DNA of 64,000 nucleotides from Pseudomonas phenolilytica. GTDB lineage: Bacteria; Pseudomonadota; Gammaproteobacteria; Pseudomonadales; Pseudomonadaceae. The notes beneath the pieces are model-generated. The model saw only the letters and a list, made by a program, of their open reading frames with translations, ran no database searches and was not told where the DNA came from. Positions 8,870-16,554 of this stretch are shown in pieces. The stretch is taken from the NCBI RefSeq assembly GCF_021432765.1, contig NZ_CP058908.1, positions 2,504,001 through 2,568,000 of the forward strand. Direction: 5' to 3'. Made by a program: the position numbers and the translations under genes. The stretch's first letter is position 1. Each line of letters opens with the position of its first letter.

Positions 8870-9257
8870 ATATATAGGAAGAGAACAAAGGCCCCGATGA
8901 CCGGGCCGGTGAGCGAGTAGACGATGCAGCGATTGGCTGCCGGCACGCCGCCGGGGCGGTCCGAGAGCGGGTAGAGGGGCAGCAAAGATGTACTGCGTAG
9001 ATGTGGTTCTGCCGCGCCGTCCGGGTAGTCCGTCAGGGGACAGACAGTTCGCGGTAACCCGAGTTCCCCGGCAGCGGAAGCTGAATCATGCCGTTCGAGA
9101 GCGCGTCGGCATGCTCCAAAGATCCACTCAATCGCGTACGCGCTATACAAAGAACGCCGCTGCCCGTCAATCCCGTTGGGCTGTTCAAAGTCTGAACAAC
9201 ATGCTACAAACGACCGCAACCCGAATCATCTAGCCGCTTGAAAACGAAGGGAAAACC
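8870..9257. other. Intergenic region upstream of ihfB
   Basis: This is 388 bp between the divergent SH3-domain gene and ihfB. No convincing gene was found; short open frames here lack ribosome sites and recognisable protein character. A small inverted repeat GTTCA-AAGTC-TGAAC lies at 9183-9197, about 60 bp before ihfB, and AAGGGA (9247-9252) serves as its ribosome site. In P. aeruginosa the gene upstream of ihfB is rpsA; it is absent here. Confidence 0.5.
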
Positions 9258-9542
9258 ATGACCAAGTCGGAGTTGATCGAGCGTATCGTCACCCAGCAGG
9301 GGATGCTTTCTTCGAAGGATGTCGAGCTGGCCATCAAGACCATGCTCGAGCAGATGGCACAGGCGCTGGCCACTGGCGACCGCATCGAGATTCGCGGTTT
9401 CGGCAGCTTCTCCCTCCACTACCGTGCCCCCCGCGTAGGCCGAAACCCCAAGACCGGCCAGTCCGTCAGCCTGGATGGCAAATTCGTCCCGCATTTCAAG
9501 CCGGGGAAAGAACTGCGGGATCGGGTGAATGAGGAGGAGTGA
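9258..9542 (+). CDS. ihfB: Integration host factor subunit beta
   Basis: This 94-residue DNA-bending protein of the HU/IHF fold ([15 protein letters not shown] start) carries the RNPKTG beta-arm whose proline intercalates into DNA, plus the beta-subunit C-terminus [16 protein letters not shown]. It pairs with IHF-alpha to bend DNA at recombination, replication and sigma-54 promoter sites. It stands at the left border of the O-antigen cluster, as himD/ihfB does beside wzz in P. aeruginosa, so ihfB-wzz is a conserved anchor of this locus. The usual upstream neighbour rpsA is not present. Confidence 0.95.
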   Translation: MTKSELIERIVTQQGMLSSKDVELAIKTMLEQMAQALATGDRIEIRGFGSFSLHYRAPRVGRNPKTGQSVSLDGKFVPHFKPGKELRDRVNEEE

Positions 9543-9577
9543 CGGTTCGAAGGCGCTGTTTATGGGTTTTTGGGAAG

Positions 9578-9593
9578 TGCGTCACATGACGCA
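9578..9593. promoter_or_regulatory. 16-bp perfect palindrome between ihfB and wzz
   Basis: TGCGTCA-CA-TGACGCA is a perfect inverted repeat with a two-base centre, located 35 bp after ihfB and about 100 bp before the first wzz. No T-run follows, so a terminator is unlikely. A possible -10 element TATAAC lies just downstream at 9613-9618. It could be an operator for the O-antigen chain-length genes. The regulator is unknown. Confidence 0.35.
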
Positions 9594-9691
9594 GAAAAAT
9601 GTGCGAATCCGCTATAACGTAAGGAACTTTTTGTCGCTATCTCGTACGAATTCCGCTCCGATTGCTTTACAGCCCATAACAAGGAAACCGG

Positions 9692-10960
9692 ATGATCGTG
9701 CAGCCCCAGCCTTTGGCAAATGATGAAATTGATCTGGTTGAGCTATTTCGTGCGCTCTGGCGACAACGCCTCCTTATAGTTGGTGTGACGTTCGCAGCAA
9801 CCCTGATCGCGGCCGCTTACGCTTTTCTTGCAACTCCGTACTACCAAACCAAAACCTACCTTCGACCTGTTCCGCAGAGCACGCTTGATCAGCTCAACGA
9901 GACCGGTATCTACAAGCTCACGCCCGAGGATGCACTCAGCAGGGTGGCGAGTGGGCTTTCGTCCTACGACAAACGTCTGGATTATTTTCTTAGCAACCAA
10001 GCGCTGTTCCAGGCGATTGAGCCGAAGGGGGACTCACCTGAGCAAGCCTTCGCTGATTTCAATGAGCAGGCGTTTGAGATGCTTCACCCGGATCCCAAGA
10101 AGACCGAGAACCGCAGTGCCTATGTGGGGCTGAAGCTTACTTATCCTAAGGGCATGGAGGGTTCGGCGATCGTGAACGGTTTCGTTGACTACGTACTCGA
10201 ACTTGAGCGTAAGGAAATCGCCGAGGATCTCAAAAGTCTGATCGCCAACCGCCTGGCGAGCCTCGATATGAACATGGAGGCGCAACGAGCGAACTACTCT
10301 GCCTCCAAAGAGGCGAAGATTGCGACATTGCTCGAAGACGCAGCTCTGAAGCGCGCTCAACTTCAAGACGAACTTGCCGCATTGCGTGCCGAGTTGAAGA
10401 TACGCAGGAACAACCGTATCCAAGAGCTGAATGAGGCGATAATCATTGCCGACTCGCTGGGCATTCGTACTCCAACGAGTCCGTCAGCGATGACTGCGTC
10501 GGCACGTTCTGGTACTCAGGTCATCCGCACCGAAGTGACCAATCAGGAAGCGCCACTTTACTTCCTGGGCACCGAAGCGCTTACGGCAGAGCGCGATGCG
10601 CTGAAGAATCGCACGTCCGACGACTTTGTTGAGCCGCGCATCGCGGAAATCCAGTCGGAGCTGACGCTGCTGGAGAACAACCGCGAAGTGGAGATTTTGA
10701 AGGCGCGCGAAGGAGAGGACCTTTACTTGACCAACCTTGCGCAGCTTAGAGAAGAAGCCTCTCGGCTGAAGGGCATCAAGCTCGACACCGAGCGATTGCG
10801 CCTTGTTCGCTTGGATCAGCCTGCCCTGCAATCGCTCAACCCAATCAAGCCGAAAAAGGCGCTGATTTTGGCGCTCGGTCTGGTACTCGGTGCAATGCTG
10901 GGTATCTTCGTTGCATTGGTACGCAGCCTGATGAATCGTGATTGTGCGTATTCGATGTAA
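9692..10960 (+). CDS. wzz: O-antigen chain-length determinant (first of two tandem copies)
   Basis: This 422-residue polysaccharide co-polymerase sits in the inner membrane and sets O-chain length together with Wzy. It has the classic architecture: a short cytoplasmic N-terminus (NDEIDLVELFRALWRQ), membrane segment 1 (about 27-48), a large periplasmic domain rich in coiled coil, and the proline-rich approach PIKPKKALILALGLV leading into membrane segment 2 (about 390-410). At over 400 residues it is longer than E. coli WzzB (about 325), mainly through the periplasmic helical part. AAGGAAA (9681-9687) is the ribosome site. A strong intrinsic terminator follows at 10975-11002, so it is probably expressed separately from the rest of the cluster. 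Confidence 0.9.
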   Translation: MIVQPQPLANDEIDLVELFRALWRQRLLIVGVTFAATLIAAAYAFLATPYYQTKTYLRPVPQSTLDQLNETGIYKLTPEDALSRVASGLSSYDKRLDYFLSNQALFQAIEPKGDSPEQAFADFNEQAFEMLHPDPKKTENRSAYVGLKLTYPKGMEGSAIVNGFVDYVLELERKEIAEDLKSLIANRLASLDMNMEAQRANYSASKEAKIATLLEDAALKRAQLQDELAALRAELKIRRNNRIQELNEAIIIADSLGIRTPTSPSAMTASARSGTQVIRTEVTNQEAPLYFLGTEALTAERDALKNRTSDDFVEPRIAEIQSELTLLENNREVEILKAREGEDLYLTNLAQLREEASRLKGIKLDTERLRLVRLDQPALQSLNPIKPKKALILALGLVLGAMLGIFVALVRSLMNRDCAYSM

Positions 10961-10974
10961 CTGCGTTGAAGTTT

Positions 10975-11002
10975 AAGGCGGTTAGGAGCAGCTAACCGCC
11001 TT
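10975..11002 (+). terminator. Intrinsic terminator after first wzz
   Basis: An 11-bp perfect stem AAGGCGGTTAG / CTAACCGCCTT with a six-base loop is followed by a T-rich stretch (TGTCTGTTTTCTCTTTCTT). It sits 15 bp after the wzz stop codon and should end that transcript before the second wzz copy. Confidence 0.85.
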
Positions 11003-11242
11003 TGTCTGTTTTCTCTTTCTTGATTGGGCTGCGATGGTCTACGTTGCCTAAAGTTGCGCCCAATGGCATTCCTTGCGTTTAGTCAATGCAAGCCTTCTAC
11101 TGCGCGGGTTAGGGCCTCTTTGCGACGCCAAGTAGCGCTTGCATTAAATCTGTGTGGTGGCAAAATGCCGTCCGTCAAAGTTGACGTGCTTCTCATTTTT
11201 GCCGCCCAGCCGAAGCCCGGTTGGCAGGCCTCTCTGCTCAAA

Positions 11243-12541
11243 ATGGAATTTGACGTGAACGCCGTTACACCTCCGCAACATCTCGCCACCGCCGTAAATA
11301 ATGAAATCGACCTGATTCAATTGGCGCGCGCTCTTTGGCGTCAAAAAGGACTGATCATCGCGATAGCCGCGCTGGTTGGCCTGATAGGGCTTGCCTACGC
11401 GTTGGTCGCAACGCGTTACTACACGGTCCAAAGCGTACTACGGCCCGCAGCCATCAAAGACCTCGATGAGCTCAATCACTTGGGTATTTACAAACTTTCA
11501 CCCAAGCAAGCAATGGCGCAGGTGGGCGCCGCGCTAGATTCCTACGAAAATCGCCTGAGCTTCTTCCGTAAAAATGAGCCGCTATTTGCTGTGCTCGCCC
11601 AGCCCGGTCGCAGTCTCGAACAGACCTTTGAAAGCTTTAACGATGAAGCATTCAAGCTTCTACAGCCCGACGCCAAAAAGGGCGAAAGCACGACCACACC
11701 TTTCGTTGGAATCCAGCTGACCTATCCGGATGGAATCGACGGCGTGAAAGTCGTTAACGAGTTTGTGCAACACTCCATTAATGGCGTCCGCCAGCAGATC
11801 GCTGCGGATCTGGATATTCTCATCGGCAATCGACTCAACCAGCTTGAGAGGAAGATCGCCGCCGCACGCGCCAGCTATGAAGCGGGTAAGGAAATCAAGA
11901 TCGCCAAACTCAGCGAAGCCGATGCCCTTAAACGTGCACAGCTCAACGATGAACTGGCAGCCCTGCGTCAACAGCTCAAGACCCGTCGCAACAATCGCAT
12001 CAATCAATTGAACGAGGCGATTCGTATCGCCGACTCATTGGGGATCAGCAAACCCACTACCCCTTCATCCCTCGGCGCCGCTGAAGTCGCCACCCAGGGC
12101 AGCGTGATCCGCACCGAAGTCAACAATCAGCAGATCCCGCTGTATTTCATGGGCACCGATGCTTTGGAAGCCGAGCGCAAAGCTCTGCTGGCACGTCGCT
12201 CGGACGACTTCACCGAGCCGCGCATCGCGCAAATCGCCCGCGAACTCAAGTTGCTTGAGCACAATCGTCAGATCGAAGTGCTCAACAGCCGGGAAAACGA
12301 AGACCTATTCCTGAAAGACCTCGCCGGCTGGCGTGAAGAGGCCGCGCGCCTGCGCGCCCTGCAGTTCGATACGGCATCGCTCAAGCTGGTGTCCATCGAC
12401 CAGCAAGCAGTCGAGCCGAGTGCGCCGATCAAACCTAGGAAGGTGATGATCGTCGCGCTCGCATTGGTGCTAGGCGGTATGCTCGGACTATTTGTGGCAT
12501 TGGTACGTCATATGGCCCAAGGCCATCGCGTAACTGCCTAA
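11243..12541 (+). CDS. wzz: O-antigen chain-length determinant (second tandem copy)
   Basis: This 432-residue Wzz/PCP-1 protein is clearly paralogous to the preceding gene. Both share the NEIDL...ALWRQ start, the periplasmic stretch with RRNNRI, LNEAI and IADSLGI, the V-I-RTEV-NQ block and the proline-rich second membrane entry. Membrane segments are at about residues 36-56 and 401-421. The frame is open from 11024 with other possible starts (ATG 11165). I chose ATG 11243 because it gives an N-terminus like the first copy. No good ribosome site is seen for either start, so the start is uncertain. Two Wzz proteins usually produce two preferred O-chain lengths. Confidence 0.88.
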   Translation: MEFDVNAVTPPQHLATAVNNEIDLIQLARALWRQKGLIIAIAALVGLIGLAYALVATRYYTVQSVLRPAAIKDLDELNHLGIYKLSPKQAMAQVGAALDSYENRLSFFRKNEPLFAVLAQPGRSLEQTFESFNDEAFKLLQPDAKKGESTTTPFVGIQLTYPDGIDGVKVVNEFVQHSINGVRQQIAADLDILIGNRLNQLERKIAAARASYEAGKEIKIAKLSEADALKRAQLNDELAALRQQLKTRRNNRINQLNEAIRIADSLGISKPTTPSSLGAAEVATQGSVIRTEVNNQQIPLYFMGTDALEAERKALLARRSDDFTEPRIAQIARELKLLEHNRQIEVLNSRENEDLFLKDLAGWREEAARLRALQFDTASLKLVSIDQQAVEPSAPIKPRKVMIVALALVLGGMLGLFVALVRHMAQGHRVTA

Positions 12542-12614
12542 TATCCGCCGATCAGAATCACCGCTTCGTTGCACCCGCTTTGCTGCAATGTGCATGTCGG
12601 GTGCGCGCTAGGTA

Positions 12615-12626
12615 GACGGTAGCGTG
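12615..12626 (+). promoter_or_regulatory. ops-like (RfaH recruitment) element ahead of the O-antigen genes
   Basis: GACGGTAGCGTG differs from the ops core GGCGGTAGCGTG at one position. It lies on the coding strand in the 565-bp gap before wzx, the position expected for a JUMPstart/ops element. In enterobacteria ops pauses RNA polymerase and loads the NusG paralogue RfaH for long O-antigen operons. Function here depends on the host having an RfaH-type protein and on a promoter upstream of this point. Confidence 0.55.
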
Positions 12627-12689
12627 CCCATCCGATGTGCTCGTTCAAGGACTGATCATGCACCGTTATATCCATTCACCGCAGCGCCC

Positions 12690-12998
12690 TGTTTCCTTCT
12701 CTTTGTCGGTTACCAGTCCCGCGGTACCCCCGGCCACGCCATTGAGCAATACGGTCCCTGGGGCGGCTACGTAGTTTTGGACGGCGAATGCTTCGATACC
12801 CGGCCAAAGGTAACCAGCATCGGCGGGTATTCGGCGCATGCCGGATCAGAACGGATCGCTGCAATTTGTGACCGGCATGCGGGAGTGGTCGACTGTTATA
12901 CGGGGGCGCATGGAGAGGCAACGGCCAAGCGAGAGTTGGCAGCTGTGCTGCAACAGCGCTATGTCGTTTCCGGCAAACTATTAACCCTGCATGCCTGA
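12690..12998 (+). pseudogene. C-terminal remnant of a beta-CASP metallo-beta-lactamase RNase-like protein
   Basis: In frame, about 100 codons read FVGYQSRGTPGH, GPWGGYVVLDGE, IGGYSAHAG and GEATAKREL before a stop. This is the order seen at the C-terminus of beta-CASP/RMMBL hydrolases, and it aligns by eye with the C-terminal third of the complete protein at 54150-55559 (FQAQGTLG, LGGFSAHAG, VHGELDR). The metal-binding N-terminal two thirds are missing: upstream sequence is the wzz-side intergenic region with the ops-like element. No start codon or ribosome site suits the fragment. I read it as a decayed gene left by rearrangement of the O-antigen locus. Confidence 0.7.
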
Positions 12999-13106
12999 AT
13001 AGCATGCCAATACACAAGGTACGGAGCCGGCATTCATGGCCGCATTTAGCTGCGTTAAGGCCTACGGCATTAGTCATCGCTTCAGTGCGGGGCCAAGGTG
13101 CGCTTG

Positions 13107-14378
13107 ATGACAGCATCTAACTCTCAGCGCCTACTCAATGTGGCCTTGCGCGGGATGACCCTGGTTAGCAAGTTCCTGCTGATCTTCTTCCTGGCCCGCT
13201 TTCTCGAGCCGGCCGAGCTGGGTATTTATGGTCTGTTGGTAGTTACCATCGGGTATGCCCTCTATCTGCTGGGCTTTGACTTTTATAGCTACACGACGCG
13301 TGAGTTGCTCAAGCGTGAGCGTAGCGAGTGGGGAAGCCTGCTCAAGGGGCAGGGCGCACTTTCCTCTGTCCTCTATGCGGTGTTCCTGCCACTGCTGAGC
13401 CTGATCTTTCTCAAGGGCCTGCTGCCCTGGAGCCTTGCAGGTTGGTTCTTCGTCCTATTGATACTTGAGCACCTGACCCAGGAACTGGGCCGTCTGCTGA
13501 TTGCCATCTCTGAGCAACTGCTGGCCAGCTTGATACTGTTCCTGCGCTCGGGAGCCTGGGCGGTTGTAGTGACTGCTTTGATGTTCATCGAGCCCGAGTC
13601 GCGCAGTTTGGATTTCGTATTGGGTGCCTGGGCACTCGGCGGCTTGGCCGCGTTACTGTTGGGTATCTGTCGAGTTAGCCGACTGGAAATCGGGGGCTGG
13701 CGTAGGCAGATTGACTGGCATTGGATTGGCAGCGGGCTGAAAATCGCCATCCCCCTACTGGTCGCTACCTTGGCCGTTCGTGGAGTGTTCACTCTCGACC
13801 GCTACTGGTTCGAGTGGCTGGCTGGCCTCGAAATATTGGGTGCATACGTGTTATTCATGGGCTTCAGCAGTGCGTTGATGTCGTTTCTGGATGCTGGGGT
13901 ATTTGCCTTCAGCTATCCTGGCTTGATCAGCGCGTACAGTCAGCAGAATGTCACAGCCTTTCGCCAAGGCTTGTACAGATTGCTTGTACAAACACTGGTA
14001 CTAGCCGCAGTCTTTGCTGTGATCGCGTTGCTATTGATCGGCCCACTGCTGCAGTGGCTCGACAAACCGCTTTACATCGAGCATCAAAATCTTTTTCCCT
14101 GGCTTCTAGTGGCTACGTTGCTTTATGCCGTCAGTATGGTGCCCCACTATGGGCTATATGCTCAAGGTCATGACCGGCCGATTATTTATAGCCATATCGC
14201 CAGCCTATTGTGTTTTATCCCGGTAACTTGGCTGTTTTCTTTACATTGGCCGCTATTGGCCGTGCCGCTCGGTCTATGTACCACCTTTATGCTCATGCTG
14301 TTATGGAAGGTTTGGGCTTTTTTCTGTATGACACCTGTTCACTATCGCCAACTCGAAACAACCAAGCATCAAGTTTGA
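13107..14378 (+). CDS. wzx: O-unit flippase of the MATE/PST family
   Basis: This is a very hydrophobic protein of about 423 residues with roughly 12 membrane segments. The N-terminal pattern (SKFLLIFFLARFLEPAELGIYGL) is typical of Wzx/RfbX-like polysaccharide flippases. It would move the undecaprenyl-linked O-repeat across the inner membrane for Wzy-dependent polymerisation. The ATG at 13107 with AAGG at 13095-13098 is preferred over the in-frame GTG at 13098 and TTG at 13104. Flippases are highly divergent, so the call rests on topology, the N-terminal motif and position as first gene of the biosynthetic run. It is 17 bp upstream of pseB. Confidence 0.82.
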   Translation: MTASNSQRLLNVALRGMTLVSKFLLIFFLARFLEPAELGIYGLLVVTIGYALYLLGFDFYSYTTRELLKRERSEWGSLLKGQGALSSVLYAVFLPLLSLIFLKGLLPWSLAGWFFVLLILEHLTQELGRLLIAISEQLLASLILFLRSGAWAVVVTALMFIEPESRSLDFVLGAWALGGLAALLLGICRVSRLEIGGWRRQIDWHWIGSGLKIAIPLLVATLAVRGVFTLDRYWFEWLAGLEILGAYVLFMGFSSALMSFLDAGVFAFSYPGLISAYSQQNVTAFRQGLYRLLVQTLVLAAVFAVIALLLIGPLLQWLDKPLYIEHQNLFPWLLVATLLYAVSMVPHYGLYAQGHDRPIIYSHIASLLCFIPVTWLFSLHWPLLAVPLGLCTTFMLMLLWKVWAFFCMTPVHYRQLETTKHQV

Positions 14379-14395
14379 ATCAAGGAACTCATTGA

Positions 14396-15394
14396 ATGCT
14401 CAGTAACAAAACGATTCTTATCACCGGCGGTACCGGCTCCTTCGGCAATACGTTTGTGCCGATGACACTTGCCAAATACAACCCGAAGAAGATCATCATT
14501 TTCTCCCGCGACGAAATGAAACAGTGGGACATGGCCAAGAAGTTCGAGGGCGACAAGCGTGTGCGCTTCTTCATCGGTGATGTGCGCGATAAGGATCGCC
14601 TGTACCGCGCGCTGGATGGCGTCGATTACGTGGTACATGCCGCGGCTACCAAGATCGTTCCCACTGCCGAATACAATCCCTTCGAGTGCGTCAAGACCAA
14701 TGTCGACGGTGCCATGAACCTGATCGATGCCTGCATCGACAAGGACGTGAAGGGAGTGGTTGCCCTGTCCACCGACAAGGCGAGCAGCCCGATCAATCTG
14801 TATGGCGCCACCAAGCTAGCGTCCGACAAGCTGTTCGTCGCCGGCAACTCGTATTCCGGTGAACACGGCACCCGCTTCTCCGTGGTGCGCTACGGCAATG
14901 TGATGGGGTCGCGCGGCTCGGTGATCCCTTTTTTCATGTCCATCAAGGACAAAGGTGTGCTGCCGATTACCGACGAGCGCATGACTCGTTTCATGATTTC
15001 GCTGGAAGAGGGCGTCGAGCTCGTCTGGCATGCATTCGAAGACATGGAAGGCGGTGAGATCTACGTGAAGAAGATCCCGTCGATGAAAGTCACCGATTTG
15101 GCCCGCGTGGTTGCTCCAGAGGCGCGCCAGGAAATTATCGGCATTCGTCCTGGTGAAAAGCTGCACGAGCAGATGATCAGTGCCGAGGACGCCTACTACA
15201 CGTACGAGTATCCAGAGCATTTCAAGATCCTCCCGACTATTCACAGTTGGTCCACTTGCCCGAAGCGCATCAAGGACGGCAAAAAAGTCCCAGAAGGCTT
15301 TGTTTACGCCAGTGATAACAACAGCGAGTGGATGAGCGATAGCCAACTCCAGGCATGGATTGACGCGAACCGCGAAAAGATCGGGAGCATCTGA
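14396..15394 (+). CDS. pseB: UDP-N-acetylglucosamine 4,6-dehydratase (inverting), pseudaminic acid step 1
   Basis: This 332-residue SDR enzyme converts UDP-GlcNAc to UDP-2-acetamido-2,6-dideoxy-L-arabino-hex-4-ulose. Visible motifs are the nucleotide-binding TGGTGSFGN, the substrate-binding AAATKIVPTAEYNPFEC, the YGATK (YxxxK) catalytic pair and the family C-terminus RPGEKLHEQMIS. Length and the soluble form without membrane segments separate it from WbpM at 30.7-32.8 kb. AAGGA in the short spacer after wzx is the ribosome site. pseC starts two bases after its stop. Confidence 0.95.
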   Translation: MLSNKTILITGGTGSFGNTFVPMTLAKYNPKKIIIFSRDEMKQWDMAKKFEGDKRVRFFIGDVRDKDRLYRALDGVDYVVHAAATKIVPTAEYNPFECVKTNVDGAMNLIDACIDKDVKGVVALSTDKASSPINLYGATKLASDKLFVAGNSYSGEHGTRFSVVRYGNVMGSRGSVIPFFMSIKDKGVLPITDERMTRFMISLEEGVELVWHAFEDMEGGEIYVKKIPSMKVTDLARVVAPEARQEIIGIRPGEKLHEQMISAEDAYYTYEYPEHFKILPTIHSWSTCPKRIKDGKKVPEGFVYASDNNSEWMSDSQLQAWIDANREKIGSI

Positions 15395-15396
15395 AG

Positions 15397-16554
15397 ATGA
15401 TTCCCTACGGTCGCCAGGACATTACCCAGGATGATATCGACGCTGTTGTGAGTGTGTTGCAATCCGACTTCCTGACGCAGGGGCCGATGGTGCCGCGCTT
15501 CGAGCAGTCCGTGGCGCAGCATGTCGGCGCCAGCCACGCTCTGGCAATGAATAGTGCTACCTCGGCGCTGCATGTTGCCTGTCTGGCGCTGGGGCTTGGT
15601 AATGGCGACTGGCTATGGACAACGCCTATCACGTTCGTTGCTTCGGCAAACTGCGGTTTGTATTGTGGCGCGCAGGTCGATTTCGTCGACATCGATCCCC
15701 AAACCTACAACCTCTGCCCGCAGGCGCTGGCGCGCAAGTTGGAGCAGGCCGAGCGGGACGGAAAGCTGCCTAAGGTCGTGGTGGCAGTGCACCTGTGCGG
15801 CCAGCCCTGCGACATGCTGGCCATCCATGCTCTCGCTCAGCGCTACGGCTTCAAGATTATCGAAGATGCCTCACACGCCATCGGCGGCAAGTATCAGGGC
15901 GGGTTCATCGGCAACTGCCGTTACAGCGATATCACCGTGTTCAGCTTTCACCCGGTGAAAATCATCACCACCGCCGAAGGCGGCATGGCGCTGACCAACG
16001 ATGCCGAGCTGGCCGCCAGGATGGAACTGCTGCGTAGTCACGGTATCACCCGCGATCCGGCGCAGATGACCCATGAAAGTGACGGCCCCTGGTATTACCA
16101 GCAGATCGATCTCGGCTTCAACTACCGCATGACCGAACTGCAAGCGGCTCTTGGTGTTACCCAGATGGAGCGTCTGGACCAGTACGTCGCGCGTCGCCAC
16201 CAACTGGCGCGGCGCTATGACGATCTGCTGGCCGGCTTGCCGGTCACTACGCCCTGGCAGCATCCCGACAGCTACTCTGGCCTGCACCTGTATGTGATCC
16301 GCCTGCAACTGGGCAAGATCACCAAAACCCACAGTCAAGTATTCGAAGCCCTGCGCGAGCGGGGCATCGGCGTCAACCTACACTACATCCCGGTGCATAC
16401 CCAGCCGTATTACCAGCGTATGGGCTTCGGCGTTGGTGACTTCCCCGAAGCGGAGCGCTACTACGCCGAAGCGATCAGCCTGCCGATGTTCCAGACTTTA
16501 CGTGAGGAGCAGCAGCGTCAGGTAACTGCCGCTCTGCAAGCGGTGCTGGCTTGA
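15397..16554 (+). CDS. pseC: UDP-4-amino-4,6-dideoxy-N-acetyl-beta-L-altrosamine transaminase
   Basis: This 385-residue PLP-dependent DegT/DnrJ/EryC1 aminotransferase aminates C4 of the PseB product using glutamate. The N-terminus IPYGRQDITQDDIDAV and TQGP are typical of PseC. The PLP lysine is K188 in FSFHPVKIITTAEGG, and EDASHAIGG is the aspartate region contacting the cofactor. It is two bases downstream of pseB, and its stop overlaps the TTG start of the fusion gene (TTGA), a sign of translational coupling. Confidence 0.95.
   Translation: MIPYGRQDITQDDIDAVVSVLQSDFLTQGPMVPRFEQSVAQHVGASHALAMNSATSALHVACLALGLGNGDWLWTTPITFVASANCGLYCGAQVDFVDIDPQTYNLCPQALARKLEQAERDGKLPKVVVAVHLCGQPCDMLAIHALAQRYGFKIIEDASHAIGGKYQGGFIGNCRYSDITVFSFHPVKIITTAEGGMALTNDAELAARMELLRSHGITRDPAQMTHESDGPWYYQQIDLGFNYRMTELQAALGVTQMERLDQYVARRHQLARRYDDLLAGLPVTTPWQHPDSYSGLHLYVIRLQLGKITKTHSQVFEALRERGIGVNLHYIPVHTQPYYQRMGFGVGDFPEAERYYAEAISLPMFQTLREEQQRQVTAALQAVLA

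Noticed and set aside
8863..9233. Short open frames on both strands between the SH3 gene and ihfB
   Set aside because: They lack ribosome sites and protein-like composition and overlap each other; I treat the gap as non-coding.
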